A program made the position numbers and the translations under genes. A DNA stretch of 64,000 nucleotides. Source: Sternotherus odoratus. Its lineage: Eukaryota > Chordata > Testudines > Kinosternidae. Below are positions 22,757 to 35,430 of this stretch, piece after piece. Below the pieces are notes generated by a model that was not told the DNA's origin, ran no database searches, and worked only from the letters and a program-made list of their open reading frames with translations. The stretch is taken from contig JAVMKO010000002.1 of assembly GCA_032164245.1 (NCBI GenBank), forward strand, positions 96,299,340 to 96,363,339. The letters run 5' to 3'. Numbering within the stretch: the first letter of the stretch is position 1; the number at the start of each line of letters is the position of its first letter.

Positions 22757-25420
22757 ATCCACATATCTGAGCAAACACTTTTAAATTTCCATGCCTAAAA
22801 ATAAAGATTTAGCAACCAGTTTGAGGCACTCATGTTTGAAAACCCTGCTCTTCAGTTTTATCTACAGAATAAAAAGTAGCAATCAAAAACAATTTAAGAG
22901 GTTGGCATGATATTTTAGGTTGATTTGCTCAAAATAGTAACAGCTGTTTCAGAGCTGATGGCAATATTTTTTGAACTACAGTATCAGTACTCTGACTAAC
23001 AAGTCCTTTTCCCTAGGGGACACTCACTGTGAAAATGTGGCAACAGACTATACATTTGAAATGGAATTAAGTTCATTTATAGACATCATAACTCAATGCT
23101 GAATGTTCAAAGTAGGCTCTGAATTTGTTTGCTCAAATTTTATGTGTATGTACCTTTGAGTACCCAAGTTTATGCATGATACAAATATTGTTTTATGCAT
23201 GGAAATTGGCTGGTTAGATATCTAATTATTCAATATGCCCAAGTAAATAGTATTTGGCATGTTCAAATATGGGCTTTCAGAAGCACAAAAACTCAGGAAC
23301 CAAAAAGTTGGTTTACATAATTCAATTACATACAAATGTTGGCCCCCATGCTGTAAAGTGGTTTTCCGAGGAAACCTCTCTGTCCACATAATGCCCCCTA
23401 GGTAGATCAGTAAGCAGAAATGAATGTTCAAAATCTCTTTTGAGCATTTGTCCCCTTGGGCTTTATACTATTGCCAAGCACGTAGAATTTATTGACACCA
23501 CACATTCATGAAACAAACAAATCGAACATGAACCTTGTTAATTTGTCTTCTAAAGGAGGACAGGTAGGAAAAAATAAACTGACGGTTCTTTTTCTAACAT
23601 GTGTGTTAATTATGTTGAGCTAACATGTTTGCAAATTTGTAATATAGTGTTGAAAAAAAGATCACCAGAACCCCCCCAAATGCTGGCCATGGTTGGAAAA
23701 ACTGAACTTTAGAAAATCCCAAAATTTACCAAAATTAAGCATTATTCATAGATTCCAAGCCAGAATTATTACTACTCCCTCTGTTTTTTTAAGACCAAAA
23801 AAAAAAAAAGAAAATGTCTGTTGTATTACTCAGGAGAAAGTAAAGACAAGCAGCTGTACTGTATCACTGCTAAGCTGAAACATCTCTTATCTCCTGTCTG
23901 AATATCGCAGGCAGGTAAAACCAGCATTGGCTAACCTGGGCTGGAACCTGTGCAGTTCACTAGGGAAGTAATAGAACATTCTTCACAGGTATTTTTTTTT
24001 TAATCCAATCAATGACTGGGTTATTCGAATTTAAATTCTTAGGGCCAGTTCATGGCTTATTTACTGCTCCTGAGGATTCAAAGCTAACCTCATTAAGGGC
24101 AGCCTGCACTGAGCTGCTACTTCTCCTCCTGTATAAATGCACAGGGAATGGGTGGAGTTAAGACTTCTCCCCCAACTGACATGCCACTTGGCGCAGCCAA
24201 ACCAGGGGACAGAAACTATGCCAGATATGAAACTGGTGCAGGGGTCTCCTCTGTAGCAGGGGGAAAACTCTCTAACCACTGTCCATTTCCCGGTCTGCTC
24301 CTGAGGCAGCCCAGCTACATGTTGCCCCATTCATAGGGTTGTGGCAAAACCAAAATGTAGTCCTTTGAAAGCGCATACCTAAGGTTAAAGGCTTATAATA
24401 CATTACTTTTACGTGCACTTGTGTGTTTTGGAAATAAGTTTCAGCTTCAGTTTTAAAGTCAAAGGGTTGCTAAGAGTGGTAAAGCTCAAGATATCAATAT
24501 TTTAGTGATTAATTCATTTTAGCACAGAAACAAACCTTGTTTACATGCAGCAATAGCAGCTACCTATTAAAATGTTATTACATGCCTGACAACCATGTAC
24601 CTTGACCAAAGATAATGATAAACCACACATTATTGTTAGCCAGGAACTGTTGTTAATGAATTTTATGAGAAGAAAATTTACCGCTGAGTTAACATCGCTT
24701 GAAATAACTGTGTAGTTTACCTTAAAACTAGGGTTAAAATGATAAGTTAACAGTGAGTATCAGCTAGGAATTCAAAATAAATTAGAAGTAATTTTGGAAC
24801 GAGTTGATTGCGTACTTCAGATGAAGTCACTTGTGTATGTGAGAAAAAGATTTGGCCAGAGATTATAGATTTTTCCCCCTAAGAAAGCAATTTGAATCTC
24901 AAATTGAATAACTGAGCAATTAAATACATTCTTAAACTTTATAATTTTAGAATTACCTGGGTTGAACTGCCAGTTCCAAAAACCTTAATTTGTACAAACA
25001 TTAACTAACAGGCAAGCTTCACTGACAAACTGATGAAATCTTGTACTAAAAGATCCACAATAAATTCCATGGTAAGCATCAAAATTACCTATCCAGGATA
25101 CTATGGAACTCACATAACTATCCACTTTGTGCTAGGACATTGATTTCAAGCGGTCGTTCTGATTGTTTAAATTTTAACATTCTGTGGTTAATACATTACC
25201 TTATGATAAATTCAGTCAGACTTTGTCAAATACTGTCATTTAAACTTGTAAAGGTATCAAATAACTATCTTTATGTCCTTTCTGAAATTTCATTGTTTAT
25301 TTCTTTTTTGATTAACATAATGTAGAATTGCCAAGTCTGCATTTTAGCAATACAACCCAAATTTTCCTAAGCTCACAGAAAACACGGTATGCGAAATCTG
25401 TTTGTTAAAAAGGAAGGCAA
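22757..25420. other. No gene seen
   Basis: AT-rich. A CR1-tail-like scrap (tcatagattccaagccagaa) is at 23746-23765, followed by A-rich runs. The block 24060-24340 is richer in GC and reads like an old unclassified repeat (gtctgctcctgaggcagc), similar in one phrase to 34619-34640. Confidence 0.4.
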
Positions 25421-25632
25421 TGTTGCTGCCCTACTGGATAAATCATGGACTGGGACTCAGGAGACCTGGACTCTACTCCTAGCATTGCCTTTGGCATGGT
25501 AGGTGTTTTTCAGCCAGCCACTTAACCACTCTGTGCTTCAGGCTCTCCATTTGTAAAATGGGGAGAATGATACTGACTTCCTTTTTAAAGAACTGAGATC
25601 TACTGATGAAAAACAGTATGTTATGTTATTAC
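25421..25632 (+). mobile_element. tRNA-derived MIR-like SINE, best copy
   Basis: actgggactcaggagacctg, then tttgtaaaatggggagaatg, then actgagatctactgatgaaa give the full body and the 3' end. The best-preserved SINE of this kind in the window. Confidence 0.8.
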
Positions 25633-26343
25633 AAAAGGCAGGATTATTTTAAATGATGTGGAAGAAGAGGAGGCAAGGTTTCCTAACAGCTTCAATGATT
25701 GGGGCAAAAGAGAAACAAGATTCATGCTAGCAATGGACCCAATGCCCCCTTTGAAGGACACTGAAAAGAAACTCAAGTCCTGTCACTCTCCATTTTACCT
25801 ACGCGAACTTGGCTAGTTTTCCAGGATGCATGTTTTAGTGGGAAATCAGTATTTGCCTAATTTGGTTTCATATACATTCTTAGGCTGTGTGAAAGTCACA
25901 GAAGGTTGATACTCTGAAATGCACAGCACCTCCTGCAACACGCTGGGTGATGTCAAGGGGAGGGTGCTCGGCTCTTTACAATATCAGCCCCTAAAAAGTA
26001 GGATGGGAACAGCAACTTTACCTTTCCAGAGAGCAAAGCTGTGTTTTTTTTTAAATGAAGTACTTTACAACAAGAAAAGCCATGAGTAACTGACAATAAT
26101 AGGAGCAAATGAAGGCAACCTTCAGCAATAGAAAGATCAGGCAGCATCCTGTCAAGACTGCAATTACCTGTTCTACGGTTGTTTTACAGTATCCTCTGAA
26201 GGCTTGGCACACAATGATACCTCTGCAGAGGCTGAGCTGGAGAAGGGAGCAGGAGGCGTGCCTCTCAAGCAGTAGAGTGTGGAGCACTGAGCAGCACGAA
26301 CAAACAGATGTAGCAAATGCTCCCTAAAGAGCAGTGCTGCTGG
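25633..26343. other. No gene seen
   Basis: Mixed composition, no recognised element. Short overlapping frames near 26100-26300 lack domains. Confidence 0.4.
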
Positions 26344-26351
26344 CGCACAGG

Positions 26352-26525
26352 TAGGGGAAGGCGACGGCCTGTCAGGGCGGCACTCAGGTGGCCTGCGGGG
26401 GGTCCTGCGGATTCAGCAGCGTTTCTGCGGGTAGCTGAAGGCGGGAAAGACGGACCTCCTGCAGAAACACCACCTAAGGCCGCCTGATTGCGCTTGGGGC
26501 GGCAAAAAACGTAGAGCCGCCCCTG
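26352..26525 (-). mobile_element. hAT MITE, CAGGGGCGGCTC family, degenerate
   Basis: The right end gtagagccgcccctg is a clean hAT terminus (inverse of caggggcggctctac). The left end taggggaaggcgac is a poor match. Flanks cgcacagg (26344-26351) and cacacagg (26526-26533) agree at 7 of 8, supporting these limits. Confidence 0.6.
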
Positions 26526-26533
26526 CACACAGG

Positions 26534-27190
26534 GGCCCTCCCAGCCCAGACCCTCCAGCTCTGGGGCTGGCAGCTAGCTGGTGCCTAACTACGGCTGCTC
26601 CCTGAGCAGAGGCACTGTGACTAAAGAGTGGGGGGAGGGAGGGGTTCTTCTGTGTCTGTCTGTCTCCCCACACATCCCAGCCATCATTTGGCCTTCCTCT
26701 GTTCAGAATAATTCTAACACAGTCCACGCTGTAGCTCTAGCATTAATACCCATATTTACTGTATGATGTAAAACAAAAAAACACAATAAAAGACAGAATC
26801 CTAGATAATAACAATAGTATTCAGTTGGAGAAAAAACAAAATCTCCTTAGATTAAGAATTCTTAAAAAAAAACCCTAAAAACCAAATCTGTTTCCTGTCT
26901 GAAATCCTTTTCTTAATTAAAAAAAAACACAACTCAATCTGTTTAGTTATACACGCCATGTTATAAGTTTTCCAAGAGCCAAGTTACATTTTCAGAGAGG
27001 CACCTTGTCAAATATAGATGATTTTTTAAATCAGTACTTCACTTGCGTAGCACACAGATACATTAAAATTTGGCATGAAATTGCAAGACTTGCTTTTAGA
27101 AGGAAACACGTTGGCAATGTGTGAGATGCCAAATATGTCACATTCAAAGCTAGCTCACATGATCTTTACTTACACCATCAGGAAGTAAAG
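26534..27190. other. No gene seen
   Basis: GC-richer for the first 170 bases, then AT-rich with several A-runs. Nothing assigned. Confidence 0.4.
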
Positions 27191-27192
27191 TA

Positions 27193-28190
27193 CAGTAAAA
27201 CCTCGATATAACGGACTAATTCGGGTGAGGGGGTGTCCGTTAAAGCCGAAAGTCCGTTATTTAATAATAAAAGAAAAACGAGCTGTCAGAGCAGCAGCCC
27301 GCCCGAATTAGTCCGTTATATCGAGGTTTTACTGTACTTTTAACTATCATATTAAACTATCACAGCAGCCGGGAGCCGGGAGTCAGCCCGCCCGGGTCCC
27401 GGCTGCTGGGACTCGGGCGGGAGCTGGGAACCGGCAGACCGCCCGCAGGCGGGACCCGGGTGGGAGCCGGCAACCAACCCGCCCGCAGCTGCGGGACCCG
27501 GCCGCCAGCCAGCCCGGCCGCAGCTGCGGGACCCGGCCGCCAGCCAGCCCGGCCGCAGCTGCGGGACCCGGCCGCCAGCCAGCCCGGCCGCAGCTGCGGG
27601 ACCCGGCCGCCAGCCAGCCCGGCCGCAGCTGCGGGACCCGGCCGCCAGCCAGCCCGGCCGCAGCTGCGGGACCCGGCCGCCAGCCAGCCCGGCCGCAGCT
27701 GCGGGACCCGGCCGCCAGCCAGCCCGGCCGCAGCTGCGGGACCCGGCCGCCAGCCAGCCCGGCCGCAGCTGCGGGACCCGGCCGCCAGCCAGCCCGGCCG
27801 CAGCTGCGGGACCCGGCCGCCAGCCAGCCCGGCCGCAGCTGCGGGACCCGGCCGCCAGCCAGCCCGGCCGCAGGCGGGAGCAGGGAGCCGGCAGCCCGCC
27901 CGCAGGCGGGACCCGGGCGGGAGCCGGCAGCCAGCCCGCCCACAGGTGGGAGCCGGCAGCCAGCCAGCCCGCCCGCAGGTGGGACCCGGGCGGGAGCCGG
28001 CAGCCAGCCAGCCTGCCCACAGATGAGACCCGGGCGGGAGCCGGCAGCCAGCCCGCCTGCTGCCGGGACCTGGGCGGCAGCCGGGAGTTGGCAGCCAGCC
28101 CCCGAAAAACGGATTTGGGATGCATCGGAAATTTTGTCAGTTGCATCCGAAGTCCGTTAAATCGGAGTCCGTTAAATCGGGGTTTTACTG
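27193..28190 (+). mobile_element. TA-target MITE, CAGTAAAACCTC family, copy 2 (998 bp)
   Basis: Terminal cagtaaaacctcgatataac and inverse ggggttttactg are flanked by TA (27191-27192 and 28191-28192). As in copy 1, the left end is followed by an inverted copy of itself, here ending gaggttttactg at 27334 and again followed by TA, so 27193-27334 could be a complete small element on its own. The interior carries the 35-bp array. The right portion (gatgcatcggaaattttgtc, then gttgcatccgaagtccgtta) matches copy 1. Confidence 0.85.
27486..27870. repeat. 35-bp minisatellite, 11 units
   Basis: The unit begins cagctgcgggacccggccgc. Unit starts are 27486, 27521, 27556 and so on to 27836, nearly identical throughout. 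A degenerate twelfth unit begins at 27871. Since 35 is not a multiple of three, three units give one 35-residue protein period in any frame, which explains the long artefactual frames on both strands. Confidence 0.95.
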
Positions 28191-28192
28191 TA

Positions 28193-30862
28193 CTGCAAAA
28201 TGTCTATGCTGTTTCTGAACTCTTCTGAATTATGTGCAGCTCTCAGAAAGGCCTTCACAGGCATCTGGAAGATATATACCGGTATTTCGGCTCTATTGAT
28301 GGTTTTGTTCGTGGCGATCCTGATTTTGCAAACCTATGGGGTTTAGAACTTACTACCAGGAGTGCTAGTACTAATCCCAGCAGTGAATTTTGCATGTTCT
28401 TACAAAATGTGTTTGGTTTCAAGGATGTTGAGGGCACCTCAACTGACAGGAACTTACATTAAGAAAGAAAGATGTCAGCTTGGCTGGGCAAAGTGTGAGG
28501 AGCAGTTTGCACTTTGAAGTCTAAGCAGTCTAATACAAAGAGAGATCAGCTGGATGGCAAGAACTAGGTTCTGGTGGGAGATGAGAGCTACAATAAGGGA
28601 GATGTAGTTAAGATAAAGACTGCAGTGTCATAGCTTAGTGCCTAATCTTGTAATACATGGAGTGCCCTCAATTTTCAAAGGTGTGAGCAGGCGGCTGCAG
28701 AATGGGAGCCCGAGTGCAATACACATGTGCAGCAGAAGCCTGCAGAGAGAAGAGCTCAACTGTGTAAAAAAACAAAACTAAAAACATGCACACAGCAGAT
28801 GCCTGGTTGATGGTCTGTTTGACATTTCCAAAAAATAAATAAAAGTCCCCCCACAACATAAGAAAAATCTATCCAGCAACAAGTGCACAAATAAAGAGGG
28901 GGAGAATATTAACAGTTTGCTAGGAATGCTGCTGACAGAGCGGGAGAGAAACTCTGAATGATACCAAGAGTAAGGAGTCCAATCACAAATGGAATGATTT
29001 TCTCTCTCAAGAATTTTTGTTTGCCAGGCATCTGATGTATTTATAGACTGTACTTTGTTATCAAAGCACTTAAACACAATAGCTGTAATACAATATATGC
29101 TGTTAGAAGGCAGCACACAGAATCATAAAACCCAGTGAGAGAAACCACCACCAAAGTGCCAAAGAATTTGACAATTAAGCATCTAAACTTCATTCAGCTT
29201 TTAATTGCTTGTGCTAGAAAGTGTATTTATTTCAAGACACTGAAGAAACATGAAACTGTCACTTAATATTTGAAATAAACTGTATATTGCTTAGTATCAT
29301 TGGAATGCACTCAGGTATACAGTGGTGATGGATATGGCATAAAAACCTAAACAAAAAATATACTGAGTAGCACTGAAATGGGGATAGACTAGAACAACCA
29401 ATCACCACACAGAATAAAAATGGCAAGTGGGGAGTGAATTTCTGTAAAGGGCAGTGACGAACCACACTATTTTTTGGACAAAATAAAAATACAGATTTGG
29501 GTTGGCTGAAACATTTGGCAAATTTGTATACAAACCAATTCTGAGAAGTTTAAATGTTTCATTTGGACATTTTCAAAACAAAAAGCTTGACTATTCAATT
29601 CAAAATGACTTTTCACTTTGAATTTTACTTCAATTTTTCAGAAGAGTAATACACCCTTCAGAGACAACACAAAATGATTTGTTTGGTCAAACAAAAGACC
29701 TGAAAGGATTTATTCTTTCCACTTTTTCAATTTGCTGAAAAACTCAAAACATTTTAATTTTGGACTAACCCCCAAAATGACTTTTTCCTCCTGATTTTTC
29801 GGTTTGGCCACTTAACTGAAAAATTGGTTATTCACATGTCTCTATAAAACACTATGCTTTCAATAAATACGGTGAGATTTTAATACCCATTTAAACCACA
29901 CAGAAATAGAAGTGTGTGGAACTAGTTGTTGAAATTTTTTTCAAAATACTTGGATTGTAAACAGACAGATTTTTCCGAGTTTGTTATTCAAAATTGTTCA
30001 GATGCAAGCACCATTCAGTATATGAATTGCCTGTTAACTATTTATTTACATTGTCTCTGAGTGTTTGTGGTGTACTTTGGTCACTATCTGTTCCTTAACT
30101 AGATGATAAACTTTTTATAAAAAAGTAGTAGAGAAATATTATAACGTGTTTGCACTAGCAATTGTTATTGTGTTTAAAATACTATTGAGGAAAGTCAAGT
30201 TAGATGACTTATACAAATATACCTGCAGGCAAAACATCACTTGTATGACATTCATGAAAAATGAACATAAAGCATCAAGAATATCATCAAAGTGAATTTG
30301 TGGCTTTTATTCCAACAAATGTTTTTTAAAGTGGTATTTTCCCAGTTCTAGACAGGAACTTGATTTCTAAGATCTTATCTGATAGACTTGCATATACTAC
30401 AGTACATGGAGCTCACTTTATCTTTCTTAGGATAAAGTACTGGGTCAACATTGCTGCAATTCAAATCTTATGGTTCCAGGAAGTCTGGGTAACTCAAACC
30501 ACCATGCCATCCCCTGTATTTAATGAGAAGTCAAAATAAATTTTGCAAGTTATTTACATGCAGTAAGTAGAGCTATTTTTAGCAGGAAGAATCATTAGGT
30601 GATCCATATAAAAATGGAAAGTCCCATGCAAACACAGTATTAAGAACTATGTAGCGTCAGACATTGGTTTGCATTTCAGATACTCTTTATTCCTCTTGTT
30701 AGTGCAAACAGCTAGAACCTTCCTTGTGCTGTGATAATATAGAAGATATTAACTTGATTCTTGCACATGCCAGAAATTACATTTTAAGCCTAATTTAACT
30801 CTCCAAATACGGAAAAAGAGAAAATATGAAGAGGCAAAACCCTCATTACAGAAAAGACAATT
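28193..30862. other. No gene seen
   Basis: AT-rich. A 76-codon frame at 28232-28462 has no known motif and no clear splice context. 29500-29850 is an A/T-run-rich old repeat-like stretch (caaaatgactttt, ttttcagaag), reminiscent of 59950-60110. Confidence 0.4.
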
Positions 30863-31125
30863 ATCAGTGAACATGGCTGGAAGTTGAAGCCTTGTTCAGA
30901 GTGAAAATAAAATGTAGCTTTAACAGTGAGAATAATCATTGGAACAATTTACCATGTGTTGTGATGGATTCTTCATCACTGACCATTTTAAAATCAAGAG
31001 TGGATATTTTTCTAAAAAATATACTCTATATTGTGGAAGTTCTATGGCCTTTGTTACACAGGAGGTCAGACTACATGATCACAATAGGTTCCTTCTGGCC
31101 TTGGAATCTAAAAAGCTATGAATCT
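30863..31125 (+). mobile_element. CR1-like LINE 3' end
   Basis: catggctggaagttgaagcc, then attggaacaatttaccatg, then ggaggtcagactacatgatc and ccttctggccttggaatcta is the characteristic end of a CR1-related element in reptiles and birds, closing with a (gaatctat)n-like tail. The remaining frame around NHWNNLP and LKSRVDIFL is part of the ORF2 C-terminus. 5' truncated. Confidence 0.75.
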
Positions 31126-34100
31126 GAGAATTTGTTGGCCTTGTCTAGAGGTGGGCACAAACTGCAAAGTTTGGATCTGGATCAACACTTTGCAGGGGAT
31201 TCAGATTCAGAGTTTTGGTTTGACCTGTTTTAGAGTTAGGGACCAGCTGTGAAAATCAAGCTTGAAACCTCCCAAAAGTTCAGAGGAATTTGGTTTGGGG
31301 CCTCTGGTTCAGTTCCAACTCTACTCTGTTTCTCTGTGTCACAGTATTGTTATTGAGCTGCTCTTCTCTATTTGCTTTGTATGCTAGCCAAGGTTTAAAT
31401 ATTCATCTCTCAAGGTTATCGGTGAATTTAATTCAAGTGCTCATCATTTTACCTATCCACTCATACTAGGTATCGTCCAACGTCAAAAGTCTTGGATATC
31501 TTTAAAAAAAAAAACCATAAACCTGAGAATCTGAAACTTGAGTCCTGTGATAACTAAAACAAATGTCCAGTCTTATGTACACGCCAGAAGAACAAACTGG
31601 AGAAAACACTTAGCAGTTTGCTGTGGCTTTGCAACCCATCCAGAAAAGCAGGGCTTTCATTGAAATACCTAGACAGGATCTCTTATTGCACAGATTTTGC
31701 ATCAGCGTATTTCTCCTTCCAGCATTCCTCCCTATCTGTTTAACACTGGTACCCTAGATTTTTCTCATCTTTATCTCTGACTCACTGCTCAAAACTTATA
31801 ATCTTTTCTTCACTTAATCACCAGATGTTATACTTTAGGAGAGTGGGATGGTATTCATGAATCTGCAAAGGCGTGTTACAGCTAACTTCTGATTCAGAAG
31901 GAGGACGTGTTACTTCTGAGCTCATTAAATCTAAACCACACTTTTATTGCTTTTAATTTATTTTTAATTAAATGTGTACATGCTCTTTTATCTTGGAATC
32001 GAAGTACAAATGAAAAATCAATACAGTACTACCTACAATGAAACACAAATCAAATCTAATGCCAAATCAAATAAATATGTCCTACATGTTCCTCTGAAGG
32101 CACCTAAACGCAGTCTCTGGCAAAGCACAATCCTAATGGGAGAATGCTCTACTGAAAGTTCTGATGCTCTTCCTGGAGAGTTTGTCTTCCATGACACCTT
32201 CATCAATTTAGATTTGTGAGAATTCATGTTTGTGCATGTTGGTTGTATGCAATTGATCTTGAAAACTGAACTCCTCTATCAATCCAATAGTAAGGCACAG
32301 CTGAGGCAGTACAAAAGTTTCTCCCTGACAGGCAGAAAATCCAATATCAGATCTCTATAGGTTATAAGAGTTCATTCATTCACTTTCAGACCTACCCCAA
32401 ATTGGGCCAGTTGCGGTGAAATTTTACTGGAATTAAAATTTAGCAATCTGGAAGGTATTAGTGAAAGACAGACATTATATGAGCTCTGAGATGTAGCCAC
32501 ATGTCCTCTGGGGTGTTTTGTTCACTGAGCAGAAATGTGATTACATGTTAATTTTTCATGTGAATACTGGAGACATTAAAGAAATTATTCCATGAAAGAG
32601 AGAGAGAGGAAAGAAAAAAAATTGAAGAAAACTCTAGATTATACTGAAGGAACTTTGAATTTTTATTTGTTTAGGGAGGACAATCATCCAAGCACAATAT
32701 ATATACACATTTTGATTCAATTCCAGAAGTTACGGATAAAATACAGCATTTAAATTTCAAGATTCTGAAATATACTGTATGAACATATGATTAAATGCAT
32801 ACTGTGCCACATGTTATTGCAAAGGTTGCTAATTTTCATTAGACTAGCAATTAGATCTCAGATTTTAATCTTTTACTGGGTATTTAAAAGATGTGTAGAT
32901 GGACCAAACCTGCCCCGTCTACATTCCACCCCCTACAGACTTGGAGACGGATAGGGAGAGAATATAAATCTTGAGCCTGAAATCACAAGGATTTCATCTA
33001 ACAGAGCTCCAAGACCAATCATCATCCTGCTTTGTTGTGGGAAAGCTAGTGACATATAGTGGTCTTTGAGCTGTGCCTGGCTTTATGGCCTGTTTAGAAA
33101 GAGAAAATGAATCCTACTGGCACAGGTGAAATTGTGACAGCCAGAACTTCTGCTACTGTAAATTAGGATAGCTCCATTGAGGACCTTGTCCAGGGGTCTT
33201 CAAAGGTTGCAACAGGTGGATAACCATCTAGTTCTAGAGGCTTTTCCAAATCAAATCACAACTCCTTTTAGAGGGTTTATCATCACTAATTTTGAATATG
33301 TTTGTGCTGGCTTTGTGTGTGATTATATATATGTATGGAGAAAGTGTGAGAGAGAGAGACACACACACACAAATTTGGGGTAGTGAATTTTAATTTCCCC
33401 TGTTTCCCCTGCTTACTTTGCATACATGCATATCCAGGCTTAGAGGAAGAACAAGAATTACATAAACTAGCAAAACTCTCATATATTTCTTTCTGAGTGC
33501 TATCAAAGTAAGCAGGGGAAACTTAAAAATACACTCTATATTCCAACTCTATACATTCAAAAGATAACAACTTGACCAGATTCTGGCAAAACCCAGGCTA
33601 ACGTCCATCATTTCTATTATACCCATTCCAGAAATGGGTACCACTTCCACTAGTTAATAAATATTTCGTATATTCCAACAGGTTTAGTTCCTGAGGCTTT
33701 AAAATCTCCTTCAGTGACACTTAAATGTGAAGAACTGTAAAAAGTTAGAATGTACATTTTTGGTTTCAGAATGCAAAATTAAATAAAATAAAAGGGATAT
33801 TACACTTTAAAAAAGAGTTATGTGAATGTCATCCTGCCTCCATTTGAAATATATTAACAAGATACAAGCTAAGAAATATTTTCAGTTTGATCTGAAAGGC
33901 AAAAGTACTATCAATATTTATGCAAAGGCATGTGAATGTTTTTCTGATTGTGATCTGCTGCATATTAATTAGGGTTGGAGAGGAAGAAACCCTGAATCTG
34001 AACCATTAAACATCATCAGGAAAATACGCTGTATAAGAGCATACATTTGAATGCATAGCCAAGACAACCTCTATAATCATCTTTATGTTGATAGCAATGA

Positions 34101-34318
34101 CCTGATCCTGCTTAGCACCTCCTGTGTAGTGCTGAGGGCTTCCATTCCCCCTAAAGTCAGTGTGCTCACCACGTCTCAGGGGGCATTTAGCACCTTCCAC
34201 AATTGGAAACCAAGAAGTTTCCTCTGAGGACTAAACTATCACAGCCCTTAATTGGGAAGTAAGAGAGTGTCAGGATCCATTATTCCCATCCTTACTCAGA
34301 GTGACTTCTGCCATGCAG
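31126..34318. other. No gene seen; AC/AG microsatellite at 33340-33372
   Basis: AT-rich throughout. gagagagagagacacacaca is the only simple repeat of note. A tcaatgg-class dispersed motif may lie at 34095-34195 (gacctgatcctgcttagcac). No exon recognised. Confidence 0.4.
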
Positions 34319-34720
34319 TGGCAGAACAATGCACCTGGTACTGACCCTCCAAGCAAATGGGAAGGGGGGGGGGGCAAGGAGTGGAAGGAGCCTTAGCTCC
34401 CCTACAGCTCCATTAACTGGCCAAAGCAAATGGATGGGGAGAATGTGGGTAGGGGAAGGCAGTGCAAGGAGCCATGATTTCACACTCCGGCTAACTGGCC
34501 AGAATAGCTAGCTCTGGGGAGTAAATTGCTCCATGAAAAGTGGTAAAGTAACTTATTCCCATCTCTAAGTGAGTGGGGAGCAGGGAAGGAATAGTGATTG
34601 CTTGAGTCACACTCTTTGGTGTGGTCTGCTCTTGAGGCAGTGTGGTTACATGCTGCCTTTTCCTCAGGGCAGGATACACTGTAAAGCTGCAATCTACTCC
34701 TGAATGTTTAAATTCGCTAC
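34319..34720. repeat. Probable old unclassified repeat
   Basis: GC-richer block with G-runs and ctaactggcca doublets at about 34413 and 34491. The phrase gtctgctcttgaggcagtg resembles gtctgctcctgaggcagc at 24292. Class unknown. Confidence 0.3.
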
Positions 34721-34806
34721 TGGCATAGTGGAGTTACAGAGGCTTAATATCAATCAATATCAAATATCACCTGCTTTTCACCTATGGTGAATTTGTCTGC
34801 TTAACA

Positions 34807-35422
34807 CAGGGGTGGGGAACCTCCGGCCCGCGGGCCTTATACGGCCCGCCAAAGCATTTTATCCGGCCCGCGGCCGCTGGCCAGGGACGGCTCCGCGCTG
34901 GGGCCGGGACGCGCCACGTGGGCCGCTGCTGCCGCTGGCCTGGGGCAGCTCCGCTATGGGGCCGGGACGCGCCATGTGGGCCGCTGCCACCACCGACTGG
35001 GGGTGGCAAAACAAGGAGCCGCGGGGAGCCGACGGTCGGGGGCAGGGGGGGAGACCGGGCTGGGCGGGTTAGTTGGGGTGGGAGGGAAGGAGGTTTGGGG
35101 TGGGAGAGACTGGGCTGGGCGGGTCAGTTGAGGGGGGAGGGAAGGAGGTTGGGGGGAGGGGAGAGACCGGGCTGGGCAGGTCAGGCAGGCGGCAGGACCC
35201 AGGCTGGCAAGGGGCCAGTGGGGGAAACCCAAAGCAGTGCAGGGCTAAGCACTCCGCTTGCCACTGCTTTGGGATTTCCCCTGCTGGCCCCTTGCCAGCT
35301 GGGGTCTCAGCTCCAGTTGCCAGCCTGGGCTTCGGGGGGGGGGGGGGGGGGAGGGAGCGGCCCGCCGATGACTTTATAAGGGTCAAAATGGCCCTTGGCG
35401 GAAAAAAGGTTCCCCACCCCTG
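34807..35422 (+). mobile_element. hAT MITE, CAGGGGTGGGGAACC family (616 bp)
   Basis: Ends caggggtggggaacct and aggttccccacccctg are perfect inverse repeats over 16 bases. The TSD gcttaaca is perfect (34799-34806, 35423-35430). Interior: ggcccgcgggccttat near the left end, then a G-rich tandem with a period of about 56 bp (35051, 35106, 35163, each starting gagac), then a G17-class run at 35336. The perfect ends and TSD suggest a comparatively recent insertion. Confidence 0.95.
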
Positions 35423-35430
35423 GCTTAACA

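Noticed and set aside
27486..27870. Regular repeats resembling a CRISPR array
   Set aside because: Units are directly contiguous with no variable spacers, GC-rich and inside a vertebrate transposon; it is a minisatellite.
27352..28146. 264-codon minus-strand frame and the overlapping 186/188-codon frames
   Set aside because: They run through the 35-bp minisatellite inside a MITE; open in several frames on both strands because the unit lacks stops. Not a gene.
28232..28462. 76-codon frame MCSSQKGL...
   Set aside because: Considered as an exon, but no domain, splice context or homolog could be recognised.
33340..33372. AG/AC dinucleotide run as regulatory element
   Set aside because: Ordinary microsatellite.
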